A DNA stretch of 64,000 bases. Source: Paenacidovorax monticola. GTDB lineage: Bacteria; Pseudomonadota; Gammaproteobacteria; Burkholderiales; Burkholderiaceae_C. The notes beneath the pieces were generated by a model. That model had not been told where the DNA came from and made no database searches. It saw only the letters and a program-made list of their open reading frames with translations. A program made the position numbers and the translations under genes. The stretch covers positions 372,001 to 436,000 of the forward strand of contig NZ_CP060790.1 of NCBI RefSeq assembly GCF_014489595.1, given 5' to 3'. Position 1 is the stretch's first letter; every line of letters begins with the position of its first letter. This document shows positions 10,500-19,820 of the stretch, one piece after another.

Positions 10500-11905
10500 A
10501 TGACTGCCAAACCCAAGTGGACCGACCGCATCTTTAGCCCCATCCGTGTGCTGAACCACGCGGATGGTCTGCACCTGGAGAAGTTCACCGATGCGGATCT
10601 GGACCAGATCGCAGGGTGCGATGACATTCTGGACATTCACCTGCGCAGTAACCGCACTGCGCAGGCGGTTGATCTGTCACGCTTGGCACACGTTCAAGGG
10701 CTTCGGCGCTTGAGCCTTGATCGCGTAAAGTTCACCAACCTGCACGCCCTCAAAGCCTTGCCGCACCTGAAATCGCTGACCATTGAATACTGCGACTTCA
10801 ATGACTTCGAGGCACTCAACGGCCTGAATGTAGACACGCTGTTCGTCTGGCACAACAAGCTCACTCACTTCCCGTTGCGGCTGAGCCTGCCCAGGCTGGA
10901 GAGTCTGTTCCTGTCCGGCAATCGGATCACAGACCTTTCATTTGTCAGAAGCTACCCCACACTCAAGCAGCTGGATGTGGACAACAACCGAATCACAGAC
11001 CTGTCGCCGCTTGCAGACTGCACGCATCTGGAGGATGTAGGACTCAATGGCAATCCACTGAGTACTCTGGCCCCTTGGCGGGGCGGCGCTACAAAAGGCT
11101 GAGTGTGAGCCGTGAGCTGAGTGCCGAGAAGGAAGCATTGCAGCTGGAGCTGCCTGAAGAGCCCTACGAGCCGGAGACGGATGCCATTGAAGCCCAGCGT
11201 ATCGCGGGATGGATGAAGTCGAAGGACTGGCCTTCGCTCTATGCCGTGACTGACCTGCATCTGCTGGGCGCAGCCTTTTCCAACTTTGTGCACGGCCACT
11301 TTGACGAAGAGATGGTGCGCGGAGCGTTGGAGCATCCTGCCCCAGGCGCCTTCGACGCGATGGTGATCCACGGACTGCGTCCGCACTATTCCATAGAAGC
11401 CGAGTTGCTCGTCAAGGTCCTCAGCACCTACGGGGAACGCTTGCTGCCGCCATTGATGCAGAGCTTTCACACCCAGCTGGCGTTTTTCCCGGAGTACGAG
11501 CCCTTCTACGCCGGCAAACTCAAGCACGAACACGCCACCATCACGCGCATTCTGGTGCAGGCCCCCTTACCCGTGTTTGCGGACCTGTTCCTGGCGTTCT
11601 TCAACCTGCGTGAGAGCTTTTCAGAAGTCCACCTACACCACTACAAGCGCCTGCTTGACGTGGTGGGCAAAGTGCAGTCCTCAGCTCTGGTGGAGCCCAT
11701 CATCGACCTGCTGCGTTTTGAGCAGCATATCCTGGGTGGCGACGCGGCTTTCGTGAAAAAAATCTTCAAGGCTATTGGCCAGCTGGGCACCAAAGCCGAC
11801 GCGGCTCTGCTGGCCAGTCGTTTCGATGTGTCTGCTGAAAATCGGCCCGATGTGGCCGAGGCTTACGAAGCCACCCTCAAGAAGCTCGAAAAGAAAAGAA
11901 GCTGA
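10500..11905 (+). CDS. Leucine-rich-repeat protein with helical C-terminal domain (one frame break)
   Basis: Reconstructed product of about 468 residues from the ATG at 10500 (MTAKPKWTDRIF). Residues 45-200 contain internalin/SDS22-type leucine-rich repeats of about 22 residues (LESLFLSGNRITDLSFVRSY, LKQLDVDNNRITDLSPLADC, LEDVGLNGNPLSTL). The frame breaks near 11074 in CCCC; adding one C gives LSTLAPLAGRRYKRLSVSREL and continues into an all-helical domain (about 210-468), possibly HEAT-like. It sits between two ankyrin genes. Base composition here is less GC-rich than in the housekeeping genes. Function unknown; a protein-binding role is inferred. Confidence 0.66.
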
Positions 11906-11963
11906 TGCGTTGCAGTTCCGCCACCGCATGGCGCCGCTTTGTCTCTGCCGTTGAACCCATCCC

Positions 11964-13609
11964 ATGTCTGAATCCCGCCTGCACTACACCGTTTACTTTG
12001 AGTCCCGCGCGCAAGCGGCCGCCTGGGCTGCTGAGGCCGAAGCCACCGCCCAGCTGTCGTCGCCAGAACAAGCCCGCGTGCTGGGCACGATGCTCGGCTT
12101 GGGTGAAGACTCCGGAGTGTCTTTTGAGTTTGCGGGGGCGGCACAGTTGTGTGCAGAGCTGGCCGTGCTGGGGCCGTGGAACCTGCTGCCTGCCGAAGAA
12201 TGGCCACCCGGGCTGATGGCGCGAGGGGCCAAGCTGCTGAGCTGCGAATGGCACGACGGCCCCAAGGCACAAGGCTTTTTTCTCAACGGTTCCAAATCCG
12301 TCACGCGCAAGCAGTTTGAAGCGGCTGTGCGCAAGCTGGACCCGCAGGAAGAAGTGCACCAGTTGCTCTCCAAAGAACAATATGACGAGGTCTTGAACCT
12401 GGTGTACCACCACGGCCTGGACCCCAATACGGTGCTGTACCACCGGCCGCTCATCGTGCATTTGCTCACCCCACAGGCAGGCAAGGCCAGCGGCGCCTTG
12501 CCCACCGACGCCATCATCGCCCTGCTGCAAGCCGGGTCGCGGCCCGACCCGCTGGCTCTGGTCACCCGCATGCCCAGCTTCACCTTGCCCGTGTTTCCGC
12601 TGCATTGCGCGGCCCACGCGTTTGACATTGCACTGATGCAGGCGCTGGTGGACGCGGGCGTGGATGTGAACGCCGTGGACGACGAGGGGCGCACGCCCTT
12701 GATGCAACTGGCCGATGCAACGCACTATTTGAGCAAGCCCGTCTCCATGGCCGTGCAGGCCGCGCAGTGGCTGCTGGAGCGGGGCGCAGAGGTCAACGCC
12801 GTGAGCCAGCTCGGAAAGTCGGCCCTGGCCGGGGGGTGCACCAGGCGCTGCGCGATCTCCTGTTGGCACACGGTGGCCGGGTGATCTGGCCGCAATACGC
12901 GCTGGAGTACGACGCCCCGCAGCAGCAACGCAGCGCGATCTGGTACCACGACCATGTGCGCCTCGATGAGCTGTTGACGCAAACCCCGCCAGACGAGGCC
13001 TACCGGCATCAGTTGCTGAGCAGTGCTGTGGATGCAGGGAATGGCCATGCGTTGGACCGCCTGTGGCGGCCGCAAGACCATGCACTGATGTGCATCGACA
13101 AAATCCCGGAACCTCGCTTGCTCGTGGAGGGCATCACGAAACACGAAGGCACGGACGTGGCCACGTTGCGAAACCTGGTGCTGCGCAGCGCCCCTGATGC
13201 ATTTCCTACGCGCGATGCCGTCTGGCTGAATGCCGCCAACAGCTGCCTGAAGGATTTCACCAGCCGCATCGTGGAGCGGCCTGTGGCGTTACTGGAGATG
13301 GTGCTGGCGCTGGGCTTGCCCGCCGATCCCCCCGCCGATGCGCAGCGCACTCCCTTGGAGGGCGCGATCAACGCCCTGTCTGAAGCCAAGGTCGCGCTGC
13401 TGTTAGCCCACGGTGCCAACCCCAACAGGGTGCTGTACCGCGGTGGCAATGCCTTGCATGAGGCAGTGCTGTGCAAGGCGACCGATTGCATCCCTTTGCT
13501 GTTGCAGGCGGGGGCGGACCGCACCCAGTGCGACCGCGAAGGCCGCACACCGCTGCAGCTGGCGGTGGTCAAGCGCAATAAGGCGGCCCAGAAGCTGCTT
13601 GCGGCCTGA
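11964..13609 (+). CDS. Ankyrin-repeat protein (one frame break)
   Basis: Reconstructed product of about 548 residues. The N-terminal third (1-130) is a domain with MSESRLHYTVYFESRAQAAA and LNGSKSVTRKQFEAAVRKL, which may be a RNase E inhibitor B/DUF695-like fold, but I cannot confirm this. Ankyrin units follow (ALMQALVDAGVDVNAVDDEG, AQWLLERGAEVNAVSQLG, VALLLAHGANPNRVLYRG, CIPLLLQAGADRTQCDREG). The frame breaks near 12836 in a run of six G; one more G joins SALAG to VHQALRDLLLAHGG. It is the third gene of the repeat-protein run and ends 82 bases before the converging LysR gene. Confidence 0.66.
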
Positions 13610-13643
13610 CTTTGAGCGAAATCCGCCTGTGGCGGTTTAGCCG

Positions 13644-13672
13644 TAAGCGCTAGCAGCTATCAATAGAGTAGC
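13644..13672. repeat. Short dispersed repeat of the Comamonadaceae type
   Basis: TAAGCGCTAGCAGCTATCAA followed by TAGAGTAGC lies in the gap between two converging genes. I associate this kind of repeat with many Comamonadaceae genomes (from memory, not searched). A related copy lies inside truB at 27614-27640 (shared AAGCGC..., GCTATCAA, GTAG). Confidence 0.5.
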
Positions 13673-13690
13673 AAAACTATCCAGTTCGCA

Positions 13691-14575
13691 TCATGGCCGC
13701 TGCGCCATCACCAGCGCATACAGCGCCTGCGCCGCCACCGACAGGCTCTCGTCCCGCCGCCGCACCAGGTAGATCTGCCGTGTGAGCCCCGGCAGCGACA
13801 GCGGCCGGGTGACCAGCCCGGGCTGGTCAAAGTGGAACAGCGTGAGCGCGGGCACCACGCTGATGCCCAGCCCCGCGCGCACCATGCCCATCACGGTGGC
13901 CAGCTGCTCCACCTCCATCAGCGTGCGCAGGGCCTGCGGGTGCAGGGCGGCCTTCAGGTACTGGCGCACGCTGCTGGTGCGCGCCAGGTGGATGAAGGGC
14001 CACGCGGCCAGGTCCTGCGCGGTGATGGGCTTGCGGCGGCGCACCAGGGGGTGGTCGGCCGGGCAAACCAGGTAGAAGTCGTCGCTGCAAAACGGCTCGG
14101 CCTGCAGCGCGGGCGTGTCTGCGCGGATGGCGGCCAGCGCAAAGTCGGCATGGCCGCTGGCCACGCGGTCGATGCAGGGCTCGGACAGCACATCGGCAAT
14201 GTCGATCTCGATGCCAGGGTGCGCCGCACGGTACTGCGCCAGCACGCCCGGCAGCCAGCCTGCCGCGAGCGACGGCAGCAGCGCCACGGACACGCGCCCA
14301 CGCCGCAGCGAGGCCGCGTCGCGCATGGTGGCCAGGGCGTTGTCCATCTCTGCGCGGATGCGGCGTGCGGCCGCGAGAAAGTTCTCGCCCTCGGCCGTGA
14401 GGTCCACATGGCGCGTGCTGCGGTCGAACAGGCGCAGGCCCAGGCCGTCCTCCAGCGCGCGGATGAGCGCGCTGAACGCGGGCTGCGAGAGGTGGCACTG
14501 CGCCGCCGCGCGCGTGAAGCTGCGCTGCGCGGCCAGCGCGAGGAAGGCGTCGATCTGGCGGCTGGAAATATTCAT
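13691..14575 (-). CDS. LysR-family transcriptional regulator
   Basis: A 294-residue regulator. Residues 5-63 are the LysR winged HTH (FLALAAQRSFTRAAAQCHLSQPAFSALIRALEDGLGLRLFDRST), and residues 90-290 the periplasmic-binding-protein-like effector domain (LLPSLAAGWLPGVLAQYRAAHPGIEI). It is transcribed divergently from the AtuA-like operon that starts 86 bases away, with an ATT-N9-AAT LysR-type box between them, so it most likely controls that operon and itself. Confidence 0.88.
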   Translation of the reverse strand: MNISSRQIDAFLALAAQRSFTRAAAQCHLSQPAFSALIRALEDGLGLRLFDRSTRHVDLTAEGENFLAAARRIRAEMDNALATMRDAASLRRGRVSVALLPSLAAGWLPGVLAQYRAAHPGIEIDIADVLSEPCIDRVASGHADFALAAIRADTPALQAEPFCSDDFYLVCPADHPLVRRRKPITAQDLAAWPFIHLARTSSVRQYLKAALHPQALRTLMEVEQLATVMGMVRAGLGISVVPALTLFHFDQPGLVTRPLSLPGLTRQIYLVRRRDESLSVAAQALYALVMAQRP

Positions 14576-14590
14576 CTGCTTTTCAAATGA

Positions 14591-14605
14591 ATTGATCTTG
14601 ATAAT
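14591..14605. promoter_or_regulatory. LysR-type box (ATT-N9-AAT)
   Basis: ATTGATCTTGATAAT fits the T-N11-A / ATT-N9-AAT pattern of LysR binding sites. It lies in an AT-rich 86-base gap between the divergent LysR gene (start 14575) and the AtuA gene (14662). Confidence 0.4.
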
Positions 14606-14661
14606 CTATTTCACAGAATAACGCCGCGCGCCTACATTCGTTCGCAGGAGACAAGACACAG

Positions 14662-16014
14662 ATGGCGAACATGCAAACCCTGCGGATCGGCTGCGCGGCG
14701 GGCTTTTCGGGTGACCGCACCGATGCCGCAGCGCCCGTGGTGCGGGCCCTGATCGACAGCGGCCAGCCGGCGGTGCTGATCTTTGAAACGCTGGCCGAGC
14801 GCACGCTGGCGCTGGCGCAGCTTACGCGCCGCAGCCAGCCCGAGGCGGGCTACGAGCCCCTGCTCGACGAGCTGCTGCGCCCCGTGCTGGCCGACTGCCT
14901 GGCGCATGGCGTGCGCATCGTGAGCAACTTCGGCGCGGCCAACCCGCTGGGAGCCGCACGGCGCATCCAGCAACTGGCCCGGGAACTGGGCGCGCGCCGC
15001 CCGCGCGTGGCCGTGGTGCATGGCGACGACCTCAGCGGACCGCAGCACCGCGCGGCGCTGGCCCAGGCCCTGGGCACCGCCATGCCCCAGGAACCCATCG
15101 TGAGCGCCAATGCCTACATCGGCGCGCGGCCCATCGCCGACGCGCTGCGCGCGGGCGCCGACATCGTGGTCTGCGGCCGCGTGGCCGACCCTTCGCTGGT
15201 GCTGGGCCCGGCGCTGGCCCACTACGGCTGGGGCATGGAGGACTGGGACCTGCTCGCGCGCGCCACCATGGCGGGCCACCTGCTCGAATGCGGCGCCCAG
15301 GTCACGGGCGGCTACTTCGCCGACCCGGGCTACAAGGACGTGCCGGACCTTGCGCGGCTGGGTTACCCGATTGCCGAGATCGACGCCGACGGGCACTGCA
15401 CGGTCACCAAGCCCGAGGGCACGGGCGGGCGCATCGACGAGCGCACGGTAAAGGAGCAGCTGCTCTATGAACTGCACGACCCGGCTGCCTACCTCACGCC
15501 CGACGTGGTGGCCGACATCACGGCGGCGCGCGTGGAGCAGGTGGGACCGGACCGCGTGCGCCTGTCGGGCGTGCGCGGCCATGCGCGCCCGCCCTTGCTC
15601 AAGGTGAACGTGTGCTTCGAGTCCGGCTGGTTCGCCGAAGGCGAGATCTCCTACGCCGGCGCGCGCGCCGAGGCGCGTGCCCGCCTGGCGGGCGAGGTGC
15701 TGCGCGAGCGACTCGCGGGCGTGGCGCCGCTGCGGCTCGACCTGATCGGCGTGGCCAGCGTGTTCGGCGACGACGCGGGCCGCTGGCTTGCCGCGCAAGG
15801 GGAGGGCGATGCACGCGACGTGCGCCTGCGAGCCGCGCTGCAGCACCCGACCCAGGCCGGCGCGCAGCGCCTGGTGCGCGAAGTCACCGCGCTGTACTGC
15901 ACTGGCCCTGCGGGCGGCGGCGGCGTGCGCACCGCGCTGCGCCCGCGCCTGGGCACCGTCTCCTGCCTGGTGCCGCGCGATGCGGTGGCCGAAGGCTTCG
16001 TGATGCTGGACTGA
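14662..16014 (+). CDS. AtuA-family (DUF1446) acyclic-terpene-utilisation-like protein
   Basis: A 450-residue cytoplasmic protein with the DUF1446/AtuA hallmarks: N-terminal IGCAAGFSGDRTDAA, central VSNFGAANPLGAARRIQQLAREL, ANAYIGARPIADALRAGADIVVCGRVADPSLVLGP in segments, and AGHLLECGAQVTGGYFADPGYKDVP. AtuA of Pseudomonas belongs to the citronellol/geraniol pathway, but most homologues act on unknown acids. Here it heads an operon with the small AtuA-like partner (16020) and a Bug solute receptor (16446), and a divergent LysR gene. This suggests breakdown of an imported organic acid, not a proven terpene pathway. Confidence 0.82.
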   Translation: MANMQTLRIGCAAGFSGDRTDAAAPVVRALIDSGQPAVLIFETLAERTLALAQLTRRSQPEAGYEPLLDELLRPVLADCLAHGVRIVSNFGAANPLGAARRIQQLARELGARRPRVAVVHGDDLSGPQHRAALAQALGTAMPQEPIVSANAYIGARPIADALRAGADIVVCGRVADPSLVLGPALAHYGWGMEDWDLLARATMAGHLLECGAQVTGGYFADPGYKDVPDLARLGYPIAEIDADGHCTVTKPEGTGGRIDERTVKEQLLYELHDPAAYLTPDVVADITAARVEQVGPDRVRLSGVRGHARPPLLKVNVCFESGWFAEGEISYAGARAEARARLAGEVLRERLAGVAPLRLDLIGVASVFGDDAGRWLAAQGEGDARDVRLRAALQHPTQAGAQRLVREVTALYCTGPAGGGGVRTALRPRLGTVSCLVPRDAVAEGFVMLD

Positions 16015-16019
16015 ATGCC

Positions 16020-16388
16020 ATGAACACCGATCCGAATTCCCTCACCGTGCCGCTGTACCGCCTGGCCCACAGCCGCACGGGCGACAAGGGCAACCGCTCC
16101 AACATCAGCGTGATCGCTTGGCACCCCGCGCTGTGGGAGCTGCTCGTGGCACAGGTGACCGAGGAGGCCGTGGCGCGCCAGTTCGCGCAGCGCCGCCCCA
16201 GCCGCGTCACGCGCTACCTGCTGCCGCAGCTGCAGGCCATGAACATCGTTCTCGACGACGTGCTCGATGGCGGCGTGAACGACGCGCTCAATCTCGACAG
16301 CCATGGAAAGGCGCTGTCCTTCCTGCTGCTGGACCTGCCCGTGCAGGTGCCTGGGGCGCTCGTGCCATATCTCGCCGGGCCGCGCTGA
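16020..16388 (+). CDS. AtuA-related small C-terminal-type partner protein
   Basis: A 122-residue protein starting MNTDPNSLTVPLYRLAHSRTGDKGN at 16020, five bases after the AtuA stop. The motif AHSRTGDKGNRSNISVIA and the later HGKALSFLLLDLP are typical of the short domain that is fused to, or encoded next to, DUF1446/AtuA proteins. It is thus probably the second subunit of the same enzyme. Function inferred from pairing only. Confidence 0.78.
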   Translation: MNTDPNSLTVPLYRLAHSRTGDKGNRSNISVIAWHPALWELLVAQVTEEAVARQFAQRRPSRVTRYLLPQLQAMNIVLDDVLDGGVNDALNLDSHGKALSFLLLDLPVQVPGALVPYLAGPR

Positions 16389-16445
16389 AGCAGCGGCTCC
16401 ATCCGCTTCCTTCCCTTTCCCATACCTAGATCCAAGGAGACCAGC

Positions 16446-17423
16446 ATGACCCTTTCCCTGCACCGCCGCCATGCCCTGGCGCTTGCCTGCGGCCTCGCGC
16501 TGGCCGGCGCGGCCAGCGCGCAGGCGCCGGCCTATCCGGCCAAGGCCATCACCTTCGTCGTGCCGTTCGCGGCGGGCAGCGCCACCGACCAGCTCGCGCG
16601 TGCCGTGGGCCAGTCGGTCACCACCGACACCAAGCAGGCCGTGGTGGTGGACAACAAGGCGGGTGCGAGCGGCATGATCGCCGCGCAGTTCGTGGCCAAG
16701 GCGCCGGCCGATGGCTACACGGTGCTCATCACCACCAACACCACGCATGCCGCGAACGAGCACCTGTACAAGAAGCTGCCCTACGACCCCGTGAAGGACT
16801 TCGCGCCCGTCACGGGCCTGGGCAAGGGCGGCCAGGTGCTGGTGGTGAACGCCAATGCGCCCTACAAGAACGTGGGCGAGCTGCTGGCCGCCGCGCGGAA
16901 GAGCCCGGGCAAGCTCAGCTTCGGCAGCGGCAGCTCGTCGAGCCGCGTGGCGGGCGAGATGCTCAAGCAGCTCGCGCACGTGGACATCCTGCACGTGCCC
17001 TACAAGAGCAACCCGCTGGCCATCACCGATCTGCTGGGCGGGCAGATCGACCTCATGATCACCGACACCTCCACGGGCGTGCCGCAAATCAAGAGCGGCA
17101 AGCTGCGTGCCCTGGGCTATTCCACGCACAAGCGCAGCGCCCAGCTGCCCGACGTGCCCACGCTCGACGAGGCCGGCGTGAAGGGCTACGACATGGGCTA
17201 CTGGTTCGCTGCCTACGTGCCGGCCGGCACGCCCGCGCCCGTGGTGGCGCGCCTGAACGAGCTGCTGGCCCAGGCCACCAGGAGTGCGGTGGCCAAGTCG
17301 TTCTACGAGATGGCAGGCTCCGAGCCCTGGGCCACCACGCCCGAGGAACTGGCACGGTTCCAGGCCGCCGAAACCCAGAAGTGGGGCAAGGTCATCAAGG
17401 CCGCCGGCATCGAGGCCGAGTAG
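16446..17423 (+). CDS. Bug-family (TctC-like) periplasmic solute receptor
   Basis: A 325-residue exported protein. Residues 1-26 are a signal peptide (ALALACGLALAGAASAQA). The mature part starts with the family hallmark YPAKAITFVVPFAAGSATDQLAR and carries the Asp-bearing ligand loops (VVVDNKAGASGMIAAQFVAKAPADGYT in segments, and GGQIDLMITDTSTGVPQIKSGKLRALG). Such receptors bind carboxylates and related ligands. No TctA/TctB membrane genes are nearby, as is common for orphan Bug proteins in Burkholderiales. A position in the AtuA operon suggests it captures that operon's substrate. Confidence 0.88.
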   Translation: MTLSLHRRHALALACGLALAGAASAQAPAYPAKAITFVVPFAAGSATDQLARAVGQSVTTDTKQAVVVDNKAGASGMIAAQFVAKAPADGYTVLITTNTTHAANEHLYKKLPYDPVKDFAPVTGLGKGGQVLVVNANAPYKNVGELLAAARKSPGKLSFGSGSSSSRVAGEMLKQLAHVDILHVPYKSNPLAITDLLGGQIDLMITDTSTGVPQIKSGKLRALGYSTHKRSAQLPDVPTLDEAGVKGYDMGYWFAAYVPAGTPAPVVARLNELLAQATRSAVAKSFYEMAGSEPWATTPEELARFQAAETQKWGKVIKAAGIEAE

Positions 17424-17510
17424 GCGCGCTGAACGCAGTGCCGTGGGCAGGGCGATGGCGGCCCCGATGGGCTTCCTGCGCTGGATGGGAAAGCGCTGCG
17501 AGCTATTGTT

Positions 17511-18950
17511 TCAGGCGCGTTGGGGCGATGCCGCCTGCCGGGCCGCGAGCGCGCCCACGGTGCGTAGCGCGTCTTCCAGCGGCGCCTGGGGGTGTCCGTA
17601 GTTGATGCGCACGCAGTGGGCGAAGCGCCGGTCGGCCGAGAAGATCTGCCCCGGCGCGAGGCTGATGCCCTTGGCCAGCGCATCGCGGTGCAGGCGCAGC
17701 GCGTCCACGGCAGGCGGCAGCTCCACCCACAGGAAGTAGCCGCCCTCGGGCCGCGCCACGCGCGTGCCCTCGGGAAAGTGGCGCGCGATGGGCGCGAGCG
17801 CGCGATCCTGCTGGCGCGCCAGCGTGGCGCGCAGGGCGCGCAGGTGCCGCTCGTAGCCGCCCTGGGCCAGGTATTCGGACAGGGCCTGCTGCGATGGCGT
17901 GGCGGCCGAGAGCGTGGTCATGAGCTTGAGCCGCTGCACGGCCCCCGCGAAGCGCCCCGCGGCCACCCAGCCCACGCGGTAGCCGGGTGCAAGGCATTTG
18001 CTGAACGAGCTGCAGTGCATGACCAGTCCCTCGCTGTCGAAAGCCTTGGCCGGGGCGGGGCGGTGGGGCCCCAGGTGCAGCTCGCCGTACACGTCGTCCT
18101 CGATCAGCGGCACCTGGCGGCGCGCCAGCAGGGCCACCAGCGCGCGCTTGCGCTCCTCGGGCATGAGGCTGCCGAGCGGGTTCTGGAAGCTGGGCATGAG
18201 CCAGCAGGCGCGCACGGGGTGGCGCGCCAGGGCTTCCTCGAGCGCCGCGAGGTCGATGCCCTCGCGCGGGTGCGTGGCCACCTCCAGCGCGCGCAGGCCA
18301 CGCCGCTCCAGCGCCTGCAGCGCGGCGTAGAACGTGGGCGACTCCACGGCGACCACGTCGCCGGGCTGGGTCACGGCCTCCAGGCACAGGTTCAGCGCCT
18401 CCATGGCGCCGTTGGTCACCACCACCTGTGCGGCGTCCACGGCCATGCCCTGCATGCCGTAGCGCAGCGCAATCTGCTGGCGCAGGCGCTCGTCGCCCGG
18501 CGCCAGGCTCTGCACGATGCTGGCCGGCTCCAGGCGGCGCATGCCGCTGGCCAGGCAGCGCGCGAGCCGCTCGAGCGGGAACAGGTCCGCGCCCGGAAAG
18601 GCGGAGCCCAGCGGCACCAGGGCCGGATCACGCGCGGAGCCCAGCACCTCGAACACCAGTTCGCTGACCGCCACGCCCGTGGAGTCGCCCCGGGGGCGGG
18701 AGGGCTGGGGCTCGGCCTGCCGGCGCCCGGGCGGCAGGGGCTGGCGCGCGCTCACGTAGTAGCCCGAGCGCGGCCGTGCGCGGATCAGGCCCTGGGCTTC
18801 GAGCAGGTAGTAGGCCTCGAAGACGGTGGACGGGCTGATGCCCCGCGCCCGGCTGGCCTCGCGCACCGAGGGCACGCGCTGCCCCGGCGACAGGGCGCCG
18901 CCATGGATCAGCTGGGCGATTTCATCGGCGTAGCGTTCGTAGCGTTTCAT
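17511..18950 (-). CDS. MocR-type regulator: GntR HTH fused to class I aminotransferase
   Basis: A 479-residue PLP-dependent regulator. Residues 1-70 are a GntR winged helix (MKRYERYADEIAQLIHGGALSPGQRVPSVREASRARGISPSTV in parts), followed by a variable linker (75-105) and an aminotransferase fold (about 110-470). The latter includes VTNGAMEALNLCLEAV, the Tyr-bearing EDDVYGEL and the PLP-lysine segment SSFSKCLAPGYRVGW. It is divergent from the cytochrome genes at 19073. Three AATCTG repeats lie just upstream of its start, so it likely regulates itself and perhaps the cytochromes. The effector is unknown. Confidence 0.87.
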   Translation of the reverse strand: MKRYERYADEIAQLIHGGALSPGQRVPSVREASRARGISPSTVFEAYYLLEAQGLIRARPRSGYYVSARQPLPPGRRQAEPQPSRPRGDSTGVAVSELVFEVLGSARDPALVPLGSAFPGADLFPLERLARCLASGMRRLEPASIVQSLAPGDERLRQQIALRYGMQGMAVDAAQVVVTNGAMEALNLCLEAVTQPGDVVAVESPTFYAALQALERRGLRALEVATHPREGIDLAALEEALARHPVRACWLMPSFQNPLGSLMPEERKRALVALLARRQVPLIEDDVYGELHLGPHRPAPAKAFDSEGLVMHCSSFSKCLAPGYRVGWVAAGRFAGAVQRLKLMTTLSAATPSQQALSEYLAQGGYERHLRALRATLARQQDRALAPIARHFPEGTRVARPEGGYFLWVELPPAVDALRLHRDALAKGISLAPGQIFSADRRFAHCVRINYGHPQAPLEDALRTVGALAARQAASPQRA

Positions 18951-18965
18951 GGAGTAGTGGGTGGC

Positions 18966-19002
18966 AATCTGATCCGTATTTTTAGATCAAATCTGAATCT
19001 GT
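18966..19002. promoter_or_regulatory. Direct AATCTG repeats, probable MocR operator
   Basis: AATCTGA occurs at 18966-18972 and 18990-18996, and AATCTGT at 18996-19002, all in the same orientation, within the 122-base AT-rich gap between the MocR gene (start 18950) and the cytochrome gene (19073). MocR/GntR regulators often bind direct repeats. Two GATC-centred segments overlap the same stretch. Confidence 0.45.
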
Positions 19003-19072
19003 ACTGTTTTTCAGGGCCGGCGTAGAGTCGTCCGGTAAAAAAGACAGACTCCCCCCACTGGAAGCGTTCTCG

Positions 19073-19810
19073 ATGATCCGACTACTTCGCCCCCTGCTGC
19101 CCCTGGGCTTGGGTGCGGCACTGGCCGCCAGCGCCTGGGCCGCCACGCCCGAGGCCCCCGTGCCGGCGACCGGGGCCGGCGGCATGCCGCAGCGCGTGCT
19201 GGCCTGCGTAACCTGCCATGGCAAGGAGGGGCGCGCGACCCCGGACGGCTACTTTCCCCGCATCGCGGGCAAGCCCGCGGGCTACCTCTACAACCAGCTG
19301 CTCAACTTCCGCGACGGGCGCCGCAGCTATCCGCAGATGTCGTACCTGATCGAGCACCTGACGGACGACTACCTGCGCGAGATCGCGGGCCATTTCGCCT
19401 CGCTGGAACTGCCGTACCCGCCGCCGCCCGCCCCCCAGGCGCCGCCGGCCGTGCTGGAGCAGGGTCGGCTCCTGGTGCAGCAGGGCGATGCGGCCCGCCA
19501 GATCCCCGCGTGCGTGCAGTGCCACGGCCAGGCCATGACCGGGGTGGTGCCCGCCATTCCGGGGCTGCTGGGCCTGCCGCGCGACTACCTCAACAGCCAG
19601 CTGGGGGCCTGGGCCACGGGACAGCGCCGTGCCCAGTCGCCCGACTGCATGGCCCGCGTAGCGCGCCAGCTCACGCCGGGTGACGTGAGCGCCGTGTCGG
19701 CTTGGCTGGCGGCCCAGCCCGTGCCTGCGGGCGGCAAGCCTGCGGCCCGCCTGACGGCGGCACTGCCACTGCCCTGCGGCGGCGTGCCGGCGGATGCCGT
19801 CGCGCACTGA
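19073..19810 (+). CDS. Di-haem c-type cytochrome
   Basis: A 245-residue periplasmic cytochrome. Residues 1-25 are a signal peptide (LLPLGLGAALAASAWA). Two haem-binding motifs are visible, CVTCHG near residue 44 and CVQCHG near residue 145, each in a class I cytochrome c domain (PRIAGKPAGYLYNQL and IPGLLGLPRDYLNSQLGAW). It is followed 10 bases later by a tri-haem cytochrome and then a thioredoxin-like gene, so the three form an electron-transfer unit. No catalytic dehydrogenase is visible in the window. Confidence 0.85.
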   Translation: MIRLLRPLLPLGLGAALAASAWAATPEAPVPATGAGGMPQRVLACVTCHGKEGRATPDGYFPRIAGKPAGYLYNQLLNFRDGRRSYPQMSYLIEHLTDDYLREIAGHFASLELPYPPPPAPQAPPAVLEQGRLLVQQGDAARQIPACVQCHGQAMTGVVPAIPGLLGLPRDYLNSQLGAWATGQRRAQSPDCMARVARQLTPGDVSAVSAWLAAQPVPAGGKPAARLTAALPLPCGGVPADAVAH

Positions 19811-19820
19811 GGAGGCCGCC

